A stretch of 64,000 nt of DNA from Sinonovacula constricta (Eukaryota > Mollusca > Bivalvia > Cardiida > Solecurtidae), in NCBI GenBank assembly GCA_007844125.1, contig CM017572.1, forward strand, positions 37,940,736-38,004,735, in the 5' to 3' direction. Both the position numbers and the translations under genes were made by a program. The notes beneath the pieces were generated by a model. It was not told the DNA's origin and ran no database searches. It saw nothing but the letters and a program-made list of their open reading frames with translations. This document shows, piece by piece, positions 45,101-57,100 of the stretch; position 1 is the first letter of the stretch, and the number at the start of each line of letters is the position of its first letter.

Positions 45101-48100
45101 ATTCGTGTGTCAAAACCCCGGAGGCTCGGGCCAAGCGAACACCCTGTGTGTACAATCAAAATTGAAGGAAGGCGATTTTGATTTCGCTTTTATGTATGAA
45201 ATAGGCGAAGTGAGCGACTGCAGGACGACGATTTCGCCCGAATCGCCCGGTAGGATGATCCCTGATTGCTATTCCAGTAACAGTTATGTTGTAGCATTAA
45301 ATATTTATTAGAACATTACTTTGCAGTAGATCTACTACTGAAATTCATGTCATACTTATTTGTAAACATACATGCTCACAGTAATAGGCAAACAATAATA
45401 CAATATTTTATCTAAAGCAGCTAACTTGTCTTATGCAGCCAGTTATTCTGTCCCTTGGGGGGCTGTTTAATACAAGTTTGATTGTTGTTTATGAAATTAA
45501 TTTATCATTTCTTCATACACAATCCACCCATACAAAGCTACACCTGGGTTTACTTCAACAAAATGAAGTATAGTTAATATTACCTTTTTATATTCTTGTG
45601 TCAATAACCTTAACCCCTCTGCATTAACTTATCTACCTAAAAACATTTAAATATATCATATATCGGATATCAATCATATTGCATAAATACGAATTTCATA
45701 TCAATTGTTAATCGATACTCAGCCCTACTGAGCATCTATTTAACAGGATACAATATTTGTCAACATTTGAATCATGCCTGGACACAATTGATGCGTCTAG
45801 TCTCAATTGACATACATATTTTTTTCTGTACACATGCTACTTTTTCCCAGGAATTTACTGACCACTGATAGTCAGGGTCATGCAGGGTCAATCCTACATG
45901 CTTTCGAAATCCAATTTTCTTATAACTCATGGCACAAGTATCACCGTCCAAAAGTCCGTAGTCCTATCCTAATCCTGTACGTGAATACATGTATATGTTG
46001 TTGAATGCTGAATTAATAAAACTAAAGAAAATGATGCCTATGAACTTTTAACCTGTATTTTCTTCACAATTTCCTGCACATTTGATAAAAATACATTAAT
46101 GTTAACTTATTTTTAAATTAAATTTACTAAGCACACTATCTTAAGCCAATTTTGTCATTATTAGTATATTGCTCCTAGTTGTTCAGCTGGCTGTTGATGT
46201 ATATAATAATGTTTCACAATTGCCATTGAATTGTAACAACTTCAGTAGGTTTGGAAATAATATGATGTTTTATTTTTTTATTTTTTCAGAGGCGAGCATG
46301 GAGCTATCAGACATCATGGGCTTGGAGGACAACCTCCCCAACATAGACCTGCTCCCAGACGTACAGCAACCTTCCCCTCTACAGGTGGGAGTCTTATCTC
46401 TTCAATGTCTATAATATTATAAAAACATTCTAGAAATTCTTAATATATTAATGACATTGCTAAAGGCTCAGCAGCTTATTGTGTCATATCTGATGAGACA
46501 GCTCCTACATGTAGCAAGGGCTGAAATTTGGACCTATACATTTTACCTATGTTTGAACGTTTGTGCAATACAGATTTATGGTTGAATGATTTATTGATGT
46601 AAGTCAGATGAATCTGCATGCTGACTGGTACTCAACTAGACATTGGAGGTCAAATATATGTACATGAGTATTATTTAAATAAGTATCAGTTCATTATGCT
46701 TTACTTTGACATAGCGGTGGGGGTAGGGGTATAGTTTTGAAGATGTTGGTCAGTCAGTAGACCTCGTAGATTCTGACAGATATCTAGTAAACAACAAGAG
46801 CCCACAATCCTTAATGCTTGTACTGTAGGGAATTGGTCATGATAAGGTAAGTCATGATAAAAAGGTAGCACCTATTCATTTGTGCCTGAATGGCACTAAA
46901 TTCAGTCACAATGACTGCGCCATGATATGGTTTTGGAGTCTGTGGTTGAAACTGCATAAATTCTTCAGTCCTATCTAAATAGGTCCAGATCAGCAAATTT
47001 CAGCTTGGAGCTGTTAGATTAGGATCTGCACCTTTCGTTGCTTAACCTCTATCAATATGTAGTGTTATCTGTATTCAAAGTAGCAGGCATTTAACTTAAA
47101 AGAAATTTATTTCCAATTTTAAATATAATTAATTTGTGCATGTATAATCAAAAGCAGTAAATAATGTTGAATGAGGGATAATTATGCAAGAACTTGAACC
47201 TGAAGAAATACTCACAGTTTAGGGACTAAATATTACACATAAGTACTGGACTTTTTGCAAAGTTTCTGTTCTATTTTCAGGATTCCATTGAAGATGACTT
47301 CATGACTTACTTCCAATCCGTCAATCATGATGACCTTTTGAATGATTGGAGTGACAGCTCTGACAGTGGAATAAGTGGTCAGTAGTACTTGTGGCAATGT
47401 TGGCTACAGTTAGTTATAAACCAGTGGTCAGTAGTACTTGTGGCAATGTTGTCTACAGTTAGTTATAAATCAGTGGTCAGTAGTACTTGTGGCAATGTTG
47501 GCTACAGTTAGTTATAAATCAGTGGTCAGTAGTACTTGTGGCAATAATGGCTACAGTTAGTTATAAACCAGTGGTCAGTAGTACTTGTGGCAATGTTGGC
47601 TACAGTTAGTTATAAACCAGTGGTCAGTAGTACTTGTAGCAATAATGGCTACAGTTAGTTATAAAGCAGTGGTCAGTAGTACTTGTGGCAATGTTGGCTA
47701 CAGTAAGTTATAAAGCAGTGGTCAGTAGTAGTTGTGGCAATGTTGGCTACAGTTAGTTGTAAAGCAGTGGTCAGTAGTACTTGTGGCAGTGTTGGCTTCA
47801 GTTAGTTATAAATCAGTGGTCAGTAGTACTTGTGGCAATGTTGTCTACAGTTAGTTATAAATCAGTGGTCAGTAGTACTTGTGGCAATGTCAGCTACAGT
47901 TAGTTATAAAGCAGTGGTCAGTAGTACTTGTGGCAATGTTGGCTACAGTTAGTTATAAAGCAGTGGTCAGTAGTACTTGTGGCAATGTTGGATACAGTTA
48001 GTTATAAAGCAGTGGTCAGTAGTACTTGTGGCAATGTTGGCTACAGTTAGTTATAAAGCAGTGGTCAGTAGTACTTGTGGCAATGTTGGCTACAGTTAGT

Positions 48101-51100
48101 TATAAAGCAGTGGTCAGTAGTACTTGTGGCAATGTCGGCTACAGTTAGTTATAAATCAGTGGTCAGTAGTACTTGTGGCAATGTTGTCTACAGTTAGTTA
48201 TAAAGCAGTGGTCAGTAGTACTTTTGGCAATGTTGGATACAGTTAGTTATAAAGCAGTGGTCAGTAGTACTTTTGGCAATGTTGGATACAGTTAGTTATA
48301 AAGCAGTGGTCAGTAGTGCTTGTGGCAATGTTGTCTACAGTTAGTTATAAAGCAGTGGTCAGTAGTACTTGTGGCAATGTTGGCTACAGTTAGTTATAAA
48401 TCAGTGGTCAGTAGTACTTTTGGCAATGTTGGATACAGTTAGTTATAAAGCAGTGGTCAGTAGTACTTGTGGCAATGTTGTCTATAGTTAGTTATAAATC
48501 AGTGGTCAGTAGTACTTGTGGCAATGTTGGCTACAGTTAGTTATAAACCAGTGGTCAGTAGTAGTTGTGGCAATGTTGTCTACAGTTAGTTATAAACCAG
48601 TGGTCAGTTGTACTTGTGGCAATGTTGTCTACAGTTAGTTATAAACCAGTGGTCAGTAGTACTTGTGGCAATGTTGGCTACAGTTAGTTATAAATTAGTG
48701 GTCAGTAGTACTTGTGGCAAAAATGGCTACAGTTAGTTATAAATCAGTGGTCAGTAGTACTTGTGGCAAAAAGGGCTACAGTTAGTTATAAACCAGTGGT
48801 CAGTAGTACTTGTGGCAATGTTGTCTACAGTTAGTTATAAAGCAGTGGTCAGTAGTACTTGTGGCAATGTTGGCTACAGTTAGTTATAAAGCAGTGGTCA
48901 GTAGTACTTGTGGCAATGTTGTCTACAGTTAGTTATAAAGCAGTGGTCAGTAGTACTTGTGGCAATGTTGGCTACAGTTAGTTATAAATCAGTGGTCAGT
49001 AGTACTTGTGGCAATGCTGGCTACAGTTAGTTATAAATCAGTGGTCAGTAGTACTTGTGGCAATGTTGTCTACAGTTAGTTATAAAGCAGTGGTCAGTAG
49101 TACTTGTGGCAATGTTGTCTACAGTTAGTTATAAAGCAGTGGTTAGTAGTACTTGTGGCAATGTTGGCTACAGTTAGTTATAAAGCAGTGGTCAGTAGTA
49201 CTTGTGGCAATGTTGGCTACAGTTAGTTATAAAGCAGTGGTCAGTAGTACTTGTGGCAATATTGTCTACAGTTAGTTATAAATCAGTGGTCAGTAGTACT
49301 TGTGGCAATGTTGGCTACAGTTAGTTATAAAGCAGTGGTCAGTAGTACTTGTGGCAATGTTGGATACAGTTAGTTATAAATCAGTGGTCAGTAGTACTTG
49401 TGGCAATGTTGGATACAGTTAGTTATAAATCAGTGGTCAGTAGTACTTGTGGCAATGTTGACTACAGTTAGTTTAAAGCAGTGGTCAGTAGTACTTGTGG
49501 CAATGTTGGCTACAGTTAGTTATAAAGCAGTGGTCAGTAGTACTTGTGGCAATGTTGGCTACAGTTAGTTATAAAGCAGTGGTCAGTAGTACTTGTGGCA
49601 ATGTTGGCTACAGTTAGTTATAAAGCAGTGGTCAGTAGTACTTGTGGCAATGTTGGCTACAGTTAGTTATAAAGCAGTGGTCAGTAGTACTTGTGGCAAT
49701 GTTGGCTACAGTTAGTTATAAAGCAGTGGTCAGTAGTACTTGTGGCAATGTTGGCTACAGTTAGTTATAAAGCAGTGGTCAGTAGTACTTGTGGCAATGT
49801 TGGCTACAGTTAGTTATAAAGCAGTGGTTAGTAGTACTTGTGGCAATGTTGTCTACAGTTAGTTATAAAGCAGTGGTCAGTAGTACTTGTGGCAATGTTG
49901 GCTACAGTTAGTTATAAAGCAGTGGTCAGTAGTACTTGTGGCAATGTTGTCTACAGTTAGTTATAAATCAGTGGTCAGTAGTACTTTTGGCAATGTTGTC
50001 TACAGTTAGTTATAAATCAGTGGTCAGTAGTACTTGTGGCAATGCTGGCTACAGTTAGTTATAAATCAGTGGTCAGTAGTACTTGTGGCAATGTTGTCTA
50101 CAGTTAGTTATTAAGCAGTGGTCAGTAGTACTTTTGGCAATGTTGTCTACAGTTAGTTATAAATCAGTGGTCAGTAGTACTTGTGGCAATGCTGGCTACA
50201 GTTAGTTATAAATCAGTGGTCAGTAGTACTTGTGGCAATGCTGGCTACAGTTAGTTATAAATCAGTGGTCAGTAGTACTTGTGGCAATGTTGTCTACAGT
50301 TAGTTATAAAGCAGTGGTCAGTAGTACTTGTGGCAATGTTGTCTACAGTTAGTTATAAAGCAGTGGTCAGTAGTACTTGTGGCAATGTTGTCTACAGTTA
50401 GTTATAAAGCAGTGGTCAGTATTAATAGTGGCAATGTTGGCTACAGTTAGTTATAAATCAGTGGTCAGTAGTACTTGTGGCAATGTTGGCTACAGTTAGT
50501 TATAAATCAGTGGTCAGTAGTACTTGTGGCAATGTTGTCTACAGTTAGTTATAAATCAGTGGTTAGTAGTAATTGTGGCAATGTTGTCTACAGTTAGTTA
50601 TAAATCAGTGGTCAGTAGTACTTGTGGCAATGTTGGCTACAGTTAGTTATAAATCAGTGGTCAGTAGTACTTGTGGCAATGTTGTCTACAGTTAGTTATA
50701 AATCAGTGGTTAGTAGTAATTGTGGCAATGTTGGCTACAGTTAGTTATAAAGCAGTGGTCAGTAGTACTTGTGGCAATGTTGGATACAGTTAGTTATAAA
50801 GCAGTGGTCAGTAGTACTTGTGGCAATGTTGGCTACAGTTAGTTATAAATCAGTGGCCAGTAGTACTTGTGGCAATGTTGGCTACAGTTAGTTATAAAGC
50901 AGTGGTCAGTAGTACTTATGGTAATGTTGGCTACAGTTAGTTATAAAGCAGTGGTCAGTAGTACTTGTGGCAATGTTGGCTACAGTTAGTTATAAAGCAG
51001 TGGTCAGTAGTACTTGTGGCAATGTTGTCTACAGATAGTTATAAAGCAGTGGTCAGTAGTACTTGTGGCAATGCTGGCTACAGTTAGTTATAAAGCAGTG

Positions 51101-54100
51101 GTCAGTAGTACTTGTGGCAATGCTGGCTACAGTTAGTTATAAATCAGTGGTCAGTAGTACTTGTGGCAATGCTGGCTACAGTAAGTTATAAAGCAGTGGT
51201 CAGTAGTACTTGTGGCAATGTTGGCTACAGTTAGTTATAAAGCAGTGGTCAGTAGGACTTGTGGCAATACTGGCTACAGTTAGTTATAAAGCAGTGGTCA
51301 GTAGTACTTGTGGCAATGCTGGCTACAGTTAGTTATAAATCAGTGGTCAGTAGTACTTGTGGCAATGTTGGCTACAGTTAGTTATAAATCAGTGGTCAGT
51401 AGTACTTGTCGCAATGCTGGCTACAGTTAGTTATAAATCAGTGGTCAGTAGTACTTGTGGCAATGCTGGCTACAGTTAGTTATAAAGCAGTGGTCAGTAG
51501 TACTTGTGGCAATGTTGGCTACAGTTAGTTATAAAGCAGTGGTCAGTAGTACTTGTGGCAATGTTGGCTACAGTTAGTTATAAAGCAGTGGTCAGTAGTA
51601 CTTGTGGCAATGCTGGCTACAGTTAGTTATAAAGCATTGGTCAGTAGTACTTGTGGCAATATTGGCTACAGTTAGTTATAAAGCAGTGGTCAGTAGTACT
51701 TGTGGCAATGTTGGCTACAGTTAGTTATAAAGCAGTGGTCAGTAGTACTTGTGGCAATGTTGGCTACAGTTAGTTATAAAGCAGTGGTCAGTAGTACTTG
51801 TGGCAATGTTGTCTACAGTTATTTATAAAGCAGTGGTCAGTTGTACTTGTGGCAATGTTGGCTACAGTTAGTTATAAAGCAGTGGTCAGTAGTACTTGTG
51901 GCAATGTTGGCTACAGTTAGTTATAAAGCAGTGGTCAGTAGTACTTGTGGCAATGTTGGCTACAGTTAGTTATAAAGCAGTGGTCAGTAGTACTTGTGGC
52001 AATGTTGTCTACAGTTATTTATAAAGCAGTGGTCAGTTGTACTTGTGGCAATGTTGGCTACAGTTAGTTATAAAGCAGTGGTCAGTAGTACTTGTGGCAA
52101 TGTTGTCTACAGTTAGTTATAAAGCAGTGGTCAGTAGTACTTGTGGCAATGTTGTCTACAGTTAGTTTTAAAGCAGTGGTCAGTAGTACTTGTGGCAATG
52201 CTAACTACAGTTAGTTATAAACCAGTGGTCAGTAGTACTTGTGGCAATGTTGTCTACAGTTAGTTATAAAGCAGTGGTCAGTAGTACTTGTGGCAATGTT
52301 GTCTACAGTTAGTTATAAAGCAGTGGTCAGTAGTACTTGTGGCAATGCTAACTACAGTTAGTTATAAACCAGTGGTCAGTAGTACTTGTGGCAATGTTGG
52401 CTACAGTTAGTTATAAAGCAGTGGTCAGTAGTACTTGTGGCAATAGTGGCTACAGTTAGTTATAAATCAGTGGTCAGTAGTACTTGTGGCAATGTTGGCT
52501 ACAGTTATTTATAAATCAGTGGTCAGTAGTACTTGTGTTAGCGTTGGTTCTAGTTATAATTTTAATAATTAATTGATACAGTTAATGCTGTTTATCTTCC
52601 TTTGCTCAGAGAGTTGATTCTCTGTTAAGATGTTGTTCAGGCTATAACATGTCTGCTCGGTATTTGTTTTATCTTGCTCTTCTTTGTGACAAAATCTTAA
52701 CCCTGACTTGTTGATAGTGAAGGAAAAATACTAACCATAACATGTTGTCTATTCAAGAACTATTCTGTGGATTCAAAACCTGAACTTGATCAAATTTCAA
52801 GTGAGACTATTTTGATTACAAACGTCTCATTGCATTAACATGCAGATTTAAGTTTGTGTGCAAGTACTTTTAAGCTTATATTTTAATAAATTGTTTACCT
52901 TGCACATTAACCTGAATGCAGAGGTTAGATTTAAACTTCATACCTCGTGGCAAGGGACCATACTAAAATATTTCAAGGTTAGACTGATTTACAATTGAAA
53001 ATTGGATTTTGTGAGAAATTTGGCCCTGGGTAGACTTGGAATATTATAGTGCACAAAGGTTAAAGTTTTGTGTGCAAGTTCTATCAGACTTATAACTTGT
53101 TATCAAATACTTGCACTGTTGCAATTGATTGTATTGTTCTTTGTCATGTTATGATACAAAACAGATTAAGTTCAGCTTTGAATAAGTTATTCAACAATAT
53201 ATTGCTGGATATTGATTTTGTCACAGTGGCAGGTGTTTCTTACAAGAGTGAAATGCCCTACAGCTGTTATCACAGTAACGGTTGCTGTATTGATTTGCTA
53301 GCTATATGGTTTTCATGTAAACTTTTCCAATATCTGCATGATAAGGCAGGAGTCAGATATACGTTGACAAGCAGTTTATGAGCTGCTGTTTCTACTACTA
53401 CTGCTGCTGTTTCTACTACTACTACTGCTGCTGTTTCTGCTGCTACTTGTTTCTACTACTGTTCAGGTTTAAAAAGACTATGACCAACACTATGGTAATC
53501 TACCAGCTTTATTCAACAAAAAACTTGGTATAAAGCATCAATTCTATCATAATAATACACGTAAAGGCATACTACTTAAACTAATATAGATGTGTTATAT
53601 GTGTACTCTTAGTGGCTCTATACCGTGTAAATATGTGTTATATGTGTACTCTTAGTGGCTCTATACCATGTAAATTGTGTTAATATACTTCCAAACAAAG
53701 AAAGAAAATTTGGATTTGTTGAATTCCAATGTCCTATAGTTCTTAACGAGTCTGTTGGTTTCATTAACTCTTTAATATAATATCATCGAGACAATTCTTC
53801 TGAGCACCACAGTACATTGTTTTAATGAGAAAAAATTAACTAGCATTAACAAAATAATTATACTTTCCCAATCAGAAGCACAGGACTAAATGAAAATCAT
53901 TTTCTTTGTATGCAGTATACATTTTTTCTAAAAATATGGTTTCAGATGTAGGAGTAAAATATCAGTAGGTAAACTACAGTGACAAATATGGGTTTCAAAA
54001 TGTTTATTGTATGATATTATGGACTTACTATCAGTTAACTGGTATTGTAAACAAACATTTAGTAAATGAGGTGTGTAGCTTTAATTACCTGGATCTGGGG

Positions 54101-57100
54101 AGCTGACCCAGGGACCTTCAGTTTGTTTTGGTTAGGCCAATATAGCGTTGTATAAAGCCATTGCCGACACCTGGTGCTGTTTGAATTATTTGACTTAGTC
54201 TATGTTAAATCTGTATCGTACAGAAGCTGGTTAATCGACTAGTTGATTTCAAAATGGATTTTCATGTTACATGCCTGAATTATTTTGATACAATATTGTG
54301 CATTTTGCTGAAGAAATTGAGCCTAATGTTTATTGATGTGTGGTTGCCATTAATACACCATCTCAGTAACCTCCTCGTTTCGCTGCAACTCAAAACAGAC
54401 AGTATATAGCTTAAGTGTTAAAAAATGGTCCTTTTTAAATATTTGCATTACCGTGATATGGTCCAGATATAAATGCAGGTTAGCAATGACCTTGGGTACT
54501 GGACAATCATTAGTTGATCTTCAAGTCATTTTCTTCGCAATGATAGATTACAAAATTTGTCACCGTATGACTTGTGAAGTGTTGGTGTGCCATAAAACCC
54601 AAAATACAAATACAAAATCTTCTGTGATAGTCAGCGTTACTGACCCCTGTGGTATGGTATTTGTTCTTTCAGGTGTGGTTGGCGTCCAGTCACCAAGCAC
54701 TACAATCAAGAGTGAGCCTCTCTCACCCACCTCCCCTTATTTCTCCGACAGCTGTGACAGTTCTGTATCCATGGTAACTATATTACACGATGCTGATTTC
54801 AATGCTCCTGTCGTTATTTTTTCTGTTCTTTTACAATTTAATCACATTATTTTATGATAGTAAGATCATTATGGCATCAGGAGATATGTTACGACCAATC
54901 ATGGTACCTGGCATCATTCTTACAATATTGTAGTATAGGATGAGTACCGAGCAGTATTTCTGATTAGAATGTCTTTAATCATTAAGAAGAGATTAAATCC
55001 ATTCCTGACTTTAATAAATAAAAAAAATGATAGTTCTTAGAAAGACATTCAGAATGGGTTTTTTTTACCGTAAATATGGTTAGATTTGGCCAGTTAAACA
55101 CTTGCACTGTAGGTTAGAAACGTTGATAGTTTTTAAGATTACATTAATTTTCTAGATACATCATTCGTTTTTTGCTGAATTGCTTTCAATAAAAACAGAT
55201 TTATATTTACCTTGTAAAAAAATCCATTTTATGATTTAGATTATTATTTTTTATAAAATAATCTCATATTCATGATTTATTTGTATAACTTAAAGTTTAG
55301 TCATCTCTATACTACAATTATGTTATTTTTTTTTATTTATTAAATTATTTTGTTAAAAAATTCACCAGCTTTTCACCTCCCAAGACCAGCCAATTGTACA
55401 ACAGCAGTTGCCATTACAACAACCACACCAAACAGTGTTACATTCAGATATCATTAAAGTAGAACCAGTGTCATACTCCAACCCATCCTCACCCACAGCC
55501 ACCTTCAAATCTAGGTAAGTTTGTCTTCATTACACACCATCTTGGTTAAAGTTTGTCAAATTGGCATTTTTTATGCGCCTGTCAAAGACGGGACATATGG
55601 GATCACCATTGCGGGCGGGCTGGCGGTAGGACTGGTCCTGTTGTTTGTCCGGAGCATAACTCCAACACTATCGAAGCTATTGACATAAAACTTAAAAGGT
55701 GGATAGATCTCATTGAGATGGAGCACAGTGCACAAGAACTGTCACTGTACACTTCATGATTTTGGAATTATTCCCTTTTGTTCATATTTGTACATGATGT
55801 TTGTCTGGACCATACTTCTACATTATCAAAGCTATTGACTTGAAACTTCATCCGTGATAGATGTTATTAAAATGAAGTACAGTGCACAAGAACTGTAACT
55901 CTGCTCTTCTTATTTTTTAGTAATGCCCCTTTCTACATAAATGCCATTACTCTCATGTAAAATTTTGTTTTTTTTTATGTTATTTCCCTTTGATTTTTTT
56001 TAATTACTTAGATTGCAGTCCACAATAATGCCAGAGTGCATTTCACAACAGTGCACAGCAGCTTGGCAGTTTAAAGATTTTTTTCATTTTTTTTATTCTA
56101 CTTTAATTTCAGTTTTTCTTGTAATAACCCAGAGTGCACTCCAAAACTTTGCCATACTGCATTACACAAGAGTGCACAGCAGTTTGTTTCATATTGCTCT
56201 ATTGACAGGCATTTTGCTCCGCCTTGCAGTGCTTTTGTTTTTCTTTAAGTTTCTGATAGAAAAAGCTATAACAGTTGTACTGCAATGGGTAATCGAATGA
56301 AATATTACTTAGATAAATATTACTAGATTACTATGTACAAAGATACATGTTTTTACTAAAGACTCTGTTCTAGTTCAGGTCTTGATCTGCCTGCTCCCAG
56401 TGTGTGCAGGCTGAACTGGAATTAATCTTTTTGCCTTAAGCTTGAGCATTTAAGCTTGAGCATTTGTGTTTAACATGCTATAGACTGTGAGCTATTGACA
56501 TTTTGTAAACATATACTGCATGTCTGCAGGATTAAGTTGATGAAACTTTGTAAGTTTGTTCACAACTGCATCATGAAAATTGCCCAATTTTAATAATTTT
56601 CATAAATAAAGATTATAAAACTCTCATTGTGCATCATCGTTATTATTATTATCATGGTTATTGCCGCAGTATCTGCCTGTTTTCTGCCCCAATGGTGTCA
56701 TTATTGTAATTTTTCCTACAGCATTCCTGTGGCGCCTACTGTACAGATCAACTCCATTCTCAACTCGCAGATCAAGATACAGCCTAAACCAGAACAGGGC
56801 ACTGTGCCTGAGGTGAAGAGTCCTCAGAAACGTGCAGCAACCACGACACAAGGTGAGTGAATCAGTTCTTCTTGAAAAACTTAGTAGAAACAGCTGGGAC
56901 TTTTCACCAGCACGACTTTAACCCTTCCATTTGGTATTGCCCAGAATATACACAGAAATTTAAATCTAGGATGTCTTGCTTGCTTGTTCACACGTTAACT
57001 TGAAGTTATGACTTAAATACTACACAAATTGTGGCAGTGTCATAAGAGTGCTCTTAAGCTTTTAATTTTATTGTGTTGCCAGTGTCAAATAGCAAAACAC

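Noticed and set aside
44924..45181. 85-codon + strand frame with an arginine-rich centre
   Set aside because: No splice sites, no homology recognised, and the 5' part translates a (TG)n run. It is described as a GC-rich block instead.
54453..54857. 134-codon + strand frame
   Set aside because: Only its middle (54673-54773) is coding, as ATF6 exon 4; the rest is intron read-through.
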